From Bacillota bacterium (lineage in GTDB: Bacteria > Bacillota > Clostridia > Christensenellales > UMGS416): 21,702 nt of DNA. The stretch lies in contig JAEZSC010000082.1 of NCBI GenBank assembly GCA_023422005.1, positions 1-21,702 of the forward strand. Reading direction: 5' to 3'. Within the stretch, counting starts at the first letter, position 1; each line of letters begins with the position of its first letter. Positions 8,443 through 14,778 of the stretch are shown piece by piece. The notes beneath the pieces are model-generated. The model saw only the letters and a list, made by a program, of their open reading frames with translations. It ran no database searches and was not told the DNA's origin. The position numbers and the translations under genes are program-made.

Positions 8443-9773
8443 AGGCAACCGTATTGGGCGCGGGCCTGGCCGGCTGCGAGGCCGCCTGGCAGCTCGCGCG
8501 CCGAGGCATAGAGGTGGAGCTTTGGGAGATGAAGCCCAAGCGCTACCAGAGCGTGCACCAGAACCCCGGCTTTGCCGAGCTCGTGTGCAGCAACAGCCTG
8601 CGCAGCAGTTCGCTGGAGAACGCCGTGGGCATTCTCAAGGAGGAGATGCGGAGGCTGGATTCGCTGACCATGCGGGCCGCCGACGCCACTGCCATCCCCG
8701 CGGGTGGCGCGCTGGCCGTGGACCGTGATCATTTCTCGGCGTACATCACGGATTTCATACGTTCACAAGGCAACATCACCTTTGTGAACGACGAAGCGGC
8801 CATCATCCCCGAAGGGCCATGCATCGTGGCTACCGGGCCGCTGACCGACGGGGCTATGGCCAATGCCATCGCTGCTTTGAGCGGCGGCGACCAGCTCAAT
8901 TTCTTTGACGCTGTGGCCCCCATCGTGCTGCGGGAGACCGTGGACATGGAATCGGCCTTTGAGCTGTCCCGCTGGGGCCGGGGCAACGACTACATCAACT
9001 GCCCGCTGACCGAGGAGCAGTACGACGCCTTCTGGCTGGCGCTGACGACTGCCCGAGGCGCGGTGCTGCACGAGCACGACCGGGACCCCAAGGTGTTTGA
9101 GGGCTGCATGCCGGCGGAGGTGATGGCCCGCCGGGGGCGGGACACGCTGCGCTTTGGGCCTATGAAGCCCATCGGCCTTACGGACCCGCGCACCGGCCGG
9201 CGGCCCTTCGCCGTGGTGCAGCTGCGCCGGGAGGATGCCCAGGGCATCCGCTACAACCTGGTGGGGTTCCAGACGCAGCTGGCCTGGCCGGAGCAAAAAC
9301 GTGTGTTTTCCATGATTCCGGCCCTGGAACACGCTGAGTTCGTGCGCTACGGCGTCATGCACCGCAACACCTATCTGAACGCGCCCAACCTGCTGAACAG
9401 GGATTTCCGCTTCCGCGGCCGCGCGGACCTGTATTTCGCCGGGCAGATCACCGGTGTGGAGGGATATGTGGAATCGGCGGCCAGCGGCCTGACCGCGGGC
9501 ATCGCGCTGGCCCGCGCGCTCATGGGTCTGCCAGGTGTGGATTTCACGGCACGCACGGCAATTGGCTCGCTGGGGTATTATATAGCGCAGGGCAATGAGC
9601 AGGGCCGGCCCTTTGCGCCGATGAACGCAAACTTTGGCATCATGGAACCGTTGGAAATGAAGGTGAAAGGTGGCGGCCGGGCACGCCATCAGGCATTGGC
9701 AGCCCGGGCACTGGCGAAGATAGACGAGATACGATCATCCATTGACGAACAGGAGGCAACCCATGGGTTTTGA
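8439..9773 (+). CDS. trmFO: Folate-dependent tRNA (uracil-54-C5)-methyltransferase TrmFO
   Basis: A 444-residue FAD enzyme that makes ribothymidine at position 54 of the T loop of tRNA, with methylene-tetrahydrofolate as carbon donor. The FAD-binding glycine motif GAGLAGCEAAWQLARRG is at 7-23. The catalytic cysteines known from B. subtilis (C53 and C226) correspond to C50 in CSNSLRS and C223 in EGCMP. GCMPAEVMARRGRDTLRFGP and a C-terminal FAD-contacting region (FAGQITGVEGYVESAASG) are also present. Length is normal. The start overlaps dprA by 4 bp and the end overlaps hslV by 11 bp, so the operon is translationally coupled. TrmFO beside HslV is a classic Bacillota arrangement, although xerC, often placed between them, is absent. 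Confidence 0.97.
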   Translation: MKATVLGAGLAGCEAAWQLARRGIEVELWEMKPKRYQSVHQNPGFAELVCSNSLRSSSLENAVGILKEEMRRLDSLTMRAADATAIPAGGALAVDRDHFSAYITDFIRSQGNITFVNDEAAIIPEGPCIVATGPLTDGAMANAIAALSGGDQLNFFDAVAPIVLRETVDMESAFELSRWGRGNDYINCPLTEEQYDAFWLALTTARGAVLHEHDRDPKVFEGCMPAEVMARRGRDTLRFGPMKPIGLTDPRTGRRPFAVVQLRREDAQGIRYNLVGFQTQLAWPEQKRVFSMIPALEHAEFVRYGVMHRNTYLNAPNLLNRDFRFRGRADLYFAGQITGVEGYVESAASGLTAGIALARALMGLPGVDFTARTAIGSLGYYIAQGNEQGRPFAPMNANFGIMEPLEMKVKGGGRARHQALAARALAKIDEIRSSIDEQEATHGF

Positions 9774-10308
9774 GGGAACAACCATAGTGGCCGTGCGCAA
9801 GAACGGCCTGTGCGCTGTGGCCGGCGACGGCCAGGTGACCAGCGGCCAGAGCACGATTATGAAAAAGAGCGCGCGCAAGGTGCGCAGGCTTTACCATGAG
9901 AGCGTGGTCGTGGGCTTCGCCGGCGCAGTGGCCGACGCCTTTACGCTGGCCGAACGCTTTGAAGCCAAGCTGGAGCAGTACAGCGGCAACCTGAAACGCG
10001 CCGCCGTGGAGCTGGCCCAGGACTGGCGCAGCGACAAGCTGCTGCGCCGGTTGGAGGCGCTGCTGATCGCCGCCGACGCCACGGACCTGCTGATCATCTC
10101 CGGCAGCGGCGAGGTCATCGACCCCGACGACGGCATCGCCGCCATCGGCTCAGGCGGCAATTATGCGCTGGCCGCCGCCAAGGCGCTCAAGGAAAACACC
10201 GATCTTTCCGCCCGGGACATCGCGGAGAAGGCCATCCGCATCGCCGGGGAGATCTGCATCTACACCAACGACCATATCACCGTAGAGGAAGTGGGTGAAG
10301 CCCAATGA
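9763..10308 (+). CDS. hslV: ATP-dependent protease proteolytic subunit HslV (ClpQ)
   Basis: A 181-residue threonine protease that forms the two stacked hexameric rings of HslVU, a cytoplasmic proteasome-like machine. The catalytic N-terminal Thr is expected at T6 or T7 in MGFEGTTIVAVRKNG, after removal of a 5-residue propeptide. Conserved SGDGQVT-type (here GDGQVTSGQ), GFAGAVADAFTL, WRSDKLLRRLEA, GSGEVIDPDDGIAAIGSGG and GEICIYTND blocks are intact. The ATG at 9763 is chosen because AGGAGG lies about 7 nt upstream. An in-frame ATG at 9742 would give a longer propeptide without such a site. It overlaps trmFO by 11 bp and hslU by 4 bp. Confidence 0.96.
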   Translation: MGFEGTTIVAVRKNGLCAVAGDGQVTSGQSTIMKKSARKVRRLYHESVVVGFAGAVADAFTLAERFEAKLEQYSGNLKRAAVELAQDWRSDKLLRRLEALLIAADATDLLIISGSGEVIDPDDGIAAIGSGGNYALAAAKALKENTDLSARDIAEKAIRIAGEICIYTNDHITVEEVGEAQ

Positions 10309-11693
10309 CCGCATTGAACGCTTCGGTATTGACGCCCAAGGAGATCGTCACCGAACTGGACAAGTACATCATCGGCCAGGATGCCGCCAAACGCGCTGTG
10401 GCCGTGGCATTGCGCAATCGCTACCGCCGCAGCCGCCTGCCACAGGAGTTGAAGGACGAGGTAACGCCCAAGAACATATTGATGATCGGCCCCACCGGCG
10501 TGGGCAAGACCGAGATCGCTCGCCGCCTGGCCAAGCTGGTCAACGCGCCCTTTATCAAGGTGGAGGCCACAAAGTTCACCGAGGTGGGCTATGTGGGCCG
10601 CGATGTGGATTCCATGATCCGCGACCTCGTGGAGGCCGCCATCCGCATGGTGAAGGCCTATAAGATGGAGGTTGTGCGCCCCGAGGCTGCTCGTGCCGCT
10701 GAAAACCGGCTGGTCCACGTGTTGGCGCCGGGCAAGCGGCCCCGCCGCAACCGCAACCCGTTGGAGATGTTCATGGGCAACAACCAGCAGGAGGAGCCCG
10801 AGCAGCCGGACAACGAAGTGGCCGCCCGCCGCACCGAGGTCACCGAGCAGCTCAAGGCCGGTAAGCTGGAAGGCAGCACCGTTGAGATCGAGGTGGAGGA
10901 CAGCCCCGCCGGCATGGAGCTGATGCCCGGCGCCGGAGCCATCGAGATCAACCTGCAGGACATGATGGGCGGCCTGCTGCCCCGGCGCACCAAGCAGCGC
11001 CGCGTCAAGGTCGCCGAGGCCCGGCGCATCTTCGAGCAGGAGGAGGCCCAGAAGCTCATCGACATGGATGAGGTGACCGCCGAGGCGCTGGCGCTGGCCG
11101 AGCAGCACGGCATCGTGTTCATCGACGAGATCGACAAGATCGCCGGCCGGGGCAACATGCAGGGCCCCGACGTCAGCCGCGAGGGCGTGCAGCGGGACAT
11201 CCTGCCGCTGGTGGAGGGCAGCACCGTCAGCACCAAATACGGCCCGGTCAAGACCGACTACATGCTGTTCATCGCCGCGGGCGCCTTTCACGTCAGCAAG
11301 ATCAGCGACCTGATCCCCGAGCTTCAGGGCCGCTTCCCGATCAAGGTGGAGTTAAGCTCCCTCACCGAGGAGGACTTCCGCTGCATACTGACCCAGCCGG
11401 AGAACGCGCTGATCAAGCAATACACGGCGCTGCTGCAGGTGGACAACATCCGCCTGGAGTTTGACGACGAAGCGCTCAACGCGCTGGCGCACTATGCCTT
11501 CGTTGTAAATGAGAACAGCGAGAACCTGGGCGCCCGCCGCCTGCACACGATCATGGAAAGCCTGCTGGAGGACATCTCCTTCAACGCCGGCGGCAACTAC
11601 CCCGAGTTCACGCTTCGTGTGGACGCCAAGTATGTGGACGAGCACCTGAAGAAGATCGCGGGGGAGAAGGACCTGAGAAGGTATATTATTTGA
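10305..11693 (+). CDS. hslU: ATP-dependent protease ATPase subunit HslU (ClpY)
   Basis: A 462-residue AAA+ unfoldase that feeds proteins into HslV. The Walker A motif GPTGVGKTE, the pore motif in TEVGYVGRDVDSM, the Walker B motif IVFIDEIDKIAG, a GRFPIKVEL sensor/arginine region and the C-terminal tail LRRYII are visible; the tail docks between HslV subunits to activate the protease. The intermediate (I) domain (about 110-245) is charged and includes a Gln/Glu-rich stretch (NNQQEEPEQPDNE). The start overlaps hslV as ATGA. No codY follows, unlike in Bacillus. Transcription probably ends in the palindrome-rich DNA downstream. Confidence 0.97.
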   Translation: MTALNASVLTPKEIVTELDKYIIGQDAAKRAVAVALRNRYRRSRLPQELKDEVTPKNILMIGPTGVGKTEIARRLAKLVNAPFIKVEATKFTEVGYVGRDVDSMIRDLVEAAIRMVKAYKMEVVRPEAARAAENRLVHVLAPGKRPRRNRNPLEMFMGNNQQEEPEQPDNEVAARRTEVTEQLKAGKLEGSTVEIEVEDSPAGMELMPGAGAIEINLQDMMGGLLPRRTKQRRVKVAEARRIFEQEEAQKLIDMDEVTAEALALAEQHGIVFIDEIDKIAGRGNMQGPDVSREGVQRDILPLVEGSTVSTKYGPVKTDYMLFIAAGAFHVSKISDLIPELQGRFPIKVELSSLTEEDFRCILTQPENALIKQYTALLQVDNIRLEFDDEALNALAHYAFVVNENSENLGARRLHTIMESLLEDISFNAGGNYPEFTLRVDAKYVDEHLKKIAGEKDLRRYII

Positions 11694-11696
11694 CGG

Positions 11697-11716
11697 ATGC
11701 GGCCGTTGGGCCGCAT
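11697..11716 (+). terminator. Hairpin just after hslU, possible terminator
   Basis: A perfect 8-bp stem ATGCGGCC / GGCCGCAT with loop GTTG begins 4 nt after the hslU stop. No T run follows, so it may stop transcription poorly or protect the 3' end of the mRNA instead. Confidence 0.4.
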
Positions 11717-11733
11717 GGAACCCTCTCCCCATA

Positions 11734-11759
11734 CCCCTCTCCCCTCACGGGGCGAGGGG
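11734..11759. repeat. C-rich/G-rich palindrome
   Basis: CCCCTCTCCCC pairs with GGGGCGAGGGG around a short loop with one internal mismatch. A further C-rich run (CCCTCTCCCC) at 11721-11730 partly repeats the left arm. Such CT-rich palindromes are typical of dispersed intergenic repeats, but a copy count would need the genome. Confidence 0.5.
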
Positions 11760-11773
11760 GGATTTAGGTAAGG

Positions 11774-11910
11774 TTGCCGCATCGTGCCAATGTGGTAAAG
11801 ACGGCAACGGCAGAGCCCCAGGTCGCATGGGCTAGCAGCACCGCAGGTGCGGCCAGCCTTGCCCTTCATCGCGGGAGGGGCCGTATGCAATACGGCCCTA
11901 CGATCACGGT
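11774..11910. other. Palindrome-rich non-coding DNA between hslU and the AlkZ-like gene
   Basis: No credible gene is seen between 11694 and 12056. Besides the features listed separately, this part holds a GTTGCCG...CGGCAAC pair, GCACC-GCA-GGTGC (near 11840), and a perfect 21-nt palindrome at 11878-11898 (GGGCCGTAT-GCA-ATACGGCCC). The density of unrelated hairpins suggests nested repeat insertions. Confidence 0.55.
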
Positions 11911-11980
11911 AAAGAGCAGAGCCGAGTGTACTCCGGCGATTGTTTGCCTTGGTTTGCCTCATTTTCTCAAATAGATGGGT

Positions 11981-12038
11981 GCCGAAGGTTTCCAAAGGGC
12001 GATCGGAAAGCCCTTTGGCCGCGCCAACAGGCGCGAAA
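11981..12038 (+). repeat. 58-nt two-hairpin repeat, copy A (5' leader of the AlkZ-like gene)
   Basis: Starts GCCGAAGGTT and ends GGCGCGAAA. Stem 1 is CCAAAGGGC with GCCCTTTGG around a 9-nt loop, and stem 2 is CGCGCC with GGCGCG around loop AACA. It matches copy B (minus strand, 14673-14730) at 52 of 58 positions by eye, without gaps. It lies 18 nt before the start codon at 12057, in the gene's orientation, immediately ahead of the ribosome binding site. It is either a mobile repeat or a leader RNA element. Confidence 0.85.
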
Positions 12039-12056
12039 TTCCTTGAAGGAGTCTCT

Positions 12057-12734
12057 ATGCCAACCAACCTCTCCACCTACGCCCACTTCCTGGAAGCCCT
12101 GGACGACCTCGGTTTTTTGCCGTTATCCAGAAACCTTGCCGATTTCCCGAATGTTGGCGCAATGACCGACGGCAGTCAGTGGTTCACCGACGACCCGGAC
12201 ACCGACCCCTGGCAGTGGAAGACCCGCCTGGTGGACGAGCGAGACGGGGCCTTCGGCAAACTGCTGGGCGGCAGGCCGTCCTTCATCAGCCGGGAATGGT
12301 ATCCGTTTTTTCTGGCGGCCCGCCGGGGCGTCGAAAGCTTTGAGGACGCTTACGAGGAAGGCCGCATGAGCCGAGAATGCCAGCGGATCATGGCGTTACT
12401 GGAAGAAGGCCGGCCCCTGGCCGTGCACGAGATCAAGCTGTTGGCCAGCTTTGACAAGGGCAGCCAGTCCCGCTTCGAAGGGGCTCTGACGACGCTGCAG
12501 ATGGGCTTCTTCATCACCGTATCCGGCGCGGTGCGCAAGACCACGCTGCTGGGCCAGCCCTACGGCTGGCCGGGCACGCAATATCAGGCTGTGGAAGCGT
12601 GGGCGTGGCCTGAGGCGCTGGAGCGGGCCGCGGCCATGCAGCCTCAGGAGGCTGCGCAGCGCATTGTGGAGAGGGTGCGGCACATCAAGCCCGAGGTAGG
12701 GGAGAAAATGGCGAGGAAGTTCGTGGGAGTATAA
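12057..12734 (+). CDS. AlkZ-related protein (hypothetical)
   Basis: A 225-residue soluble protein, chosen to start at ATG 12057 with AAGGAG at 12046-12051. The longer open frame from 11940 runs through the repeat and is not believed. Recognisable parts are an N-terminal helix (YAHFLEALDDLGFLPLSRN), a central WFTDDPDTDPWQWKTRLVDE block, SREWYPFFLAARRG, and a region resembling a winged helix (about 110-190). The pattern matches what I recall as AlkZ-related proteins of Bacillota, distant relatives of the AlkZ/YcaQ DNA glycosylases that repair interstrand crosslinks. I cannot see a catalytic QxQ-type motif, so glycosylase activity is not claimed. Its only close neighbours are repeats. Confidence 0.75.
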   Translation: MPTNLSTYAHFLEALDDLGFLPLSRNLADFPNVGAMTDGSQWFTDDPDTDPWQWKTRLVDERDGAFGKLLGGRPSFISREWYPFFLAARRGVESFEDAYEEGRMSRECQRIMALLEEGRPLAVHEIKLLASFDKGSQSRFEGALTTLQMGFFITVSGAVRKTTLLGQPYGWPGTQYQAVEAWAWPEALERAAAMQPQEAAQRIVERVRHIKPEVGEKMARKFVGV

Positions 12735-12738
12735 AAAA

Positions 12739-12848
12739 GCCTTCCCCCTCGGGGGAAGGTGGCGCGAAGCGCCGGATGAGGGGCGCATGTAGTAAGATAT
12801 ACACCTCATCAGTCGCCTGCGGCGCCAGCTTCCCCTCAAAAGGGAAGA
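12739..12848. repeat. MITE-like palindromic intergenic element
   Basis: The left half has a hairpin CCTTCCCC/GGGGAAGG (12740-12759), then GGCGC-GAA-GCGCC (12761-12773), then GATGAGG (12775-12781). The right half mirrors it: CCTCATC (12804-12810), a GC-rich GTCGCCTGCGGCGCC block, and CTTCCC/GGGAAG (12829-12847). The whole is an imperfect inverted repeat of about 110 bp with no coding capacity. Elements with these motifs are, from memory, common between genes in gut Clostridia. It lies between two converging genes and may also limit read-through. Confidence 0.75.
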
Positions 12849-12857
12849 CAAGAATAT

Positions 12858-13472
12858 TTATTGATCCTTGAGCACTGCCCGCAGCTGCCTTAGTAAAACC
12901 CGGTCCAGCGCCACGGTGATGTTGACCCAGCCGAACAGCGCCACGGCGCAGATGATCGCCAACCCGCCGTAGATACCCAGCAGCAGCGCCGCCTTGCCAT
13001 CCAGCGACGAAGCAACAAAGGCGCGCACGACGGCGTCGTCGCCATCAAAGGCCATCAGCGCCCCCAGCGAAAGCGCCCCGAAGGACACGAGACCCAGCTC
13101 GCAGAGCACCACGCGCACCAGGTGGCGCTGGCGTTCCCGCTCCGCGGCGGTGCGGTCGGCATCGGTGGCCCAGCCGTGTTCGGCCAAAGCTTGCGCGCAC
13201 AGCGCCTGCGCCTGGGCCTCCCGGCTGGCAAGCCGCCAGTGGTAGCCCGCCAGCGCTGCCCACAGCGCCCATTTGCCCCAGCCCAGCGCAAAGCCATAGT
13301 CGAAGCCCTGAAGCACCGCGCCGGCCAGCAGCACCGCGCCCCAGGCTGCAGCCAGTGCGGCCAGCGCCTGCCGCCAACCCCACACCAGATAGCCCAAAGG
13401 GCCCGCCAGGCAGCTGAAAAGCGCCGCCTCCCGGGCCTTTTTCGTGTTCGCGGCATCGGGGGAAGCGGCCAT
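12858..13472 (-). CDS. Polytopic membrane protein of unknown function
   Basis: A 204-residue Ala/Leu-rich protein with about four or five predicted membrane segments (roughly 17-55, 60-78, 118-140 and 160-188). A charged region (about 79-116) contains EREAQ- and AAERERQRHL-like helices. The ATG at 13472 begins 4 bp after the dgoD stop, so translation is probably coupled. No motif known to me was recognised. The C-terminus (VLLRQLRAVLKDQ) is basic and likely cytoplasmic. Position next to dgoD alone does not show a role in galactonate uptake, and it is much shorter than MFS transporters. Confidence 0.75.
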   Translation of the reverse strand: MAASPDAANTKKAREAALFSCLAGPLGYLVWGWRQALAALAAAWGAVLLAGAVLQGFDYGFALGWGKWALWAALAGYHWRLASREAQAQALCAQALAEHGWATDADRTAAERERQRHLVRVVLCELGLVSFGALSLGALMAFDGDDAVVRAFVASSLDGKAALLLGIYGGLAIICAVALFGWVNITVALDRVLLRQLRAVLKDQ

Positions 13473-13476
13473 GGCC

Positions 13477-14634
13477 TCACCACTCGGCCACCACGCCGTC
13501 GGGCGTGCGCCACAGCGGGTTCTTCCAGTCGTGGCCGACGGCGGCCATCTGGCGCACCTTGTCCTCGTCCACATCGATGCCCAGGCCCGGCGCCCGCAGC
13601 AGGCCCACGTGGCCGTCCTTGTAATCGAATACGGTGCGGTCGGTCAGATAATCCAGCAGGTCGCTGCCCTGGTTGTAATGGATGCCCAGGCTCTGCTCCT
13701 GGATGAAGGCGTTGGGTGTGCAGAAATCCAGCTGCAGGCATGCGGCCAGCGCGATGGGCCCGAGAGGGCAGTGGGGGGCCACGGCGATGTCCCAGGCTTC
13801 GGCCATGGCGGCGATCTTGCGCAGCTCCAGGATACCCCCGGCGTGGCTGACGTCGGGCTGTATGATGTCCACACCGCCGCCGGTGATGATGTTCTTGAAG
13901 CCCCAGCGGGTGAAGTTGCGCTCGCCGGTGGCGATGGGGATGCCCGTGTGGCGGCGCAGCTCGGCGAAGGCCTCCTCGTTCTCGGTGAGCACCGGCTCCT
14001 CGATGAACATGGGTTTGAGCGGTTCCAGCTCCTTCATGAGCACCCGGGCCATCGCCTTGTGCACGCGGCCGTGGAAGTCCAGCGCGATGTCCAGATCATA
14101 ACCCAGCGCGTCACGGATGCCGGCCACGCGCTGCAGAACCGCGTCCACGACCGGGTGGCTGTCTATCCACGCGATCTCCGGCGTGGCGTTCATCTTGATG
14201 GCGCGGTAGCCCTGGGCGTACTTTTCCTTGGCGCCGGCTACAACGTCATTGGGCCGGTCGCCGCCGGTCCAGCAGTACACGCGGATCTTCTCGCGGCACG
14301 CGCCGCCCAGCAGCTCATACACCGGCACGCCCAGAGCCTTGCCCTTGATGTCCCACATGGCCTGTTCGATGCCCGAGAGGGCGCTGGTGAGCACCGGGCC
14401 GCCGCGGTAGAAGCCGCTGCGATACAGCACCTGGAACATGTCCTCGATATCGCCGGCGCTGCGGCCGATCACATAGCTTTCCAGCTCGCGCACGCAGGCG
14501 GCCACGGTGTCGGCGCGGCCCTCCACCACGGGCTCACCCCAGCCCACCAGGCCGTCCTCGGTCGTCATCTTGAGGAACAGCCAGCGGGGAGGGACCTTGA
14601 AGAGTTCGATGGAGCGAATGGTTAACCCGTTCAT
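13477..14634 (-). CDS. dgoD: D-galactonate dehydratase
   Basis: A 385-residue enolase-superfamily enzyme that dehydrates D-galactonate to 2-keto-3-deoxy-D-galactonate in the cytoplasm (De Ley-Doudoroff pathway). It follows E. coli DgoD closely throughout, from PPRWLFLKMTTEDGLVGWGE to DWKNPLW. Metal ligands are D186, E212 and E238; acid/base residues are H188 in LDFHGR and H288 in APHCPLGP; E313 is in QEQS. All are shifted by three from the E. coli numbers. The ATG at 14634 has AGGAGT 7 nt upstream. The longer open frame from 14736 runs back through repeat copy B. The expected kinase and KDPGal aldolase genes are not in the window. Other sugar acids remain possible substrates within this subgroup. 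Confidence 0.93.
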   Translation of the reverse strand: MNGLTIRSIELFKVPPRWLFLKMTTEDGLVGWGEPVVEGRADTVAACVRELESYVIGRSAGDIEDMFQVLYRSGFYRGGPVLTSALSGIEQAMWDIKGKALGVPVYELLGGACREKIRVYCWTGGDRPNDVVAGAKEKYAQGYRAIKMNATPEIAWIDSHPVVDAVLQRVAGIRDALGYDLDIALDFHGRVHKAMARVLMKELEPLKPMFIEEPVLTENEEAFAELRRHTGIPIATGERNFTRWGFKNIITGGGVDIIQPDVSHAGGILELRKIAAMAEAWDIAVAPHCPLGPIALAACLQLDFCTPNAFIQEQSLGIHYNQGSDLLDYLTDRTVFDYKDGHVGLLRAPGLGIDVDEDKVRQMAAVGHDWKNPLWRTPDGVVAEW

Positions 14635-14672
14635 ATGCAGACTCCTGGTGCTTATTTCTTGCAAGGAGAGAG

Positions 14673-14730
14673 TTTCGCGCCTCCAGGCGCGACAAAAGGG
14701 CTTTCCGATCGCCCTTTGGGAACCTTCGGC
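14673..14730 (-). repeat. 58-nt two-hairpin repeat, copy B (5' leader of dgoD)
   Basis: On the minus strand it starts GCCGAAGGTT and ends GGCGCGAAA like copy A. Stem 2 (CGCGCC/GGCGCG) is unchanged while its loop is TGGA instead of AACA; stem 1 has one mismatched pair. It lies 38 nt before the dgoD start codon and in the gene's orientation, in the 144-bp gap after the glycosyltransferase gene. Confidence 0.85.
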
Positions 14731-14778
14731 CCCCAATTTGGTGCATGATGTGGATGACAGTCTGTTGGGGAGCGGGCG

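Noticed and set aside
7174..8448. Minus-strand open frame of 424 codons opposite dprA
   Set aside because: Antisense artefact of GC-rich codon use; dprA is unambiguous on the plus strand.
11940..12056. N-terminal extension of the AlkZ-like protein
   Set aside because: The extension is a translation of the repeat and spacer DNA; the ribosome binding site supports 12057.
13444..14625. Plus-strand open frame of 393 codons opposite dgoD
   Set aside because: Mirror frame of a gene with all catalytic residues present.
14635..14736. N-terminal extension of DgoD
   Set aside because: Runs through repeat copy B; family start and AGGAGT both support 14634.
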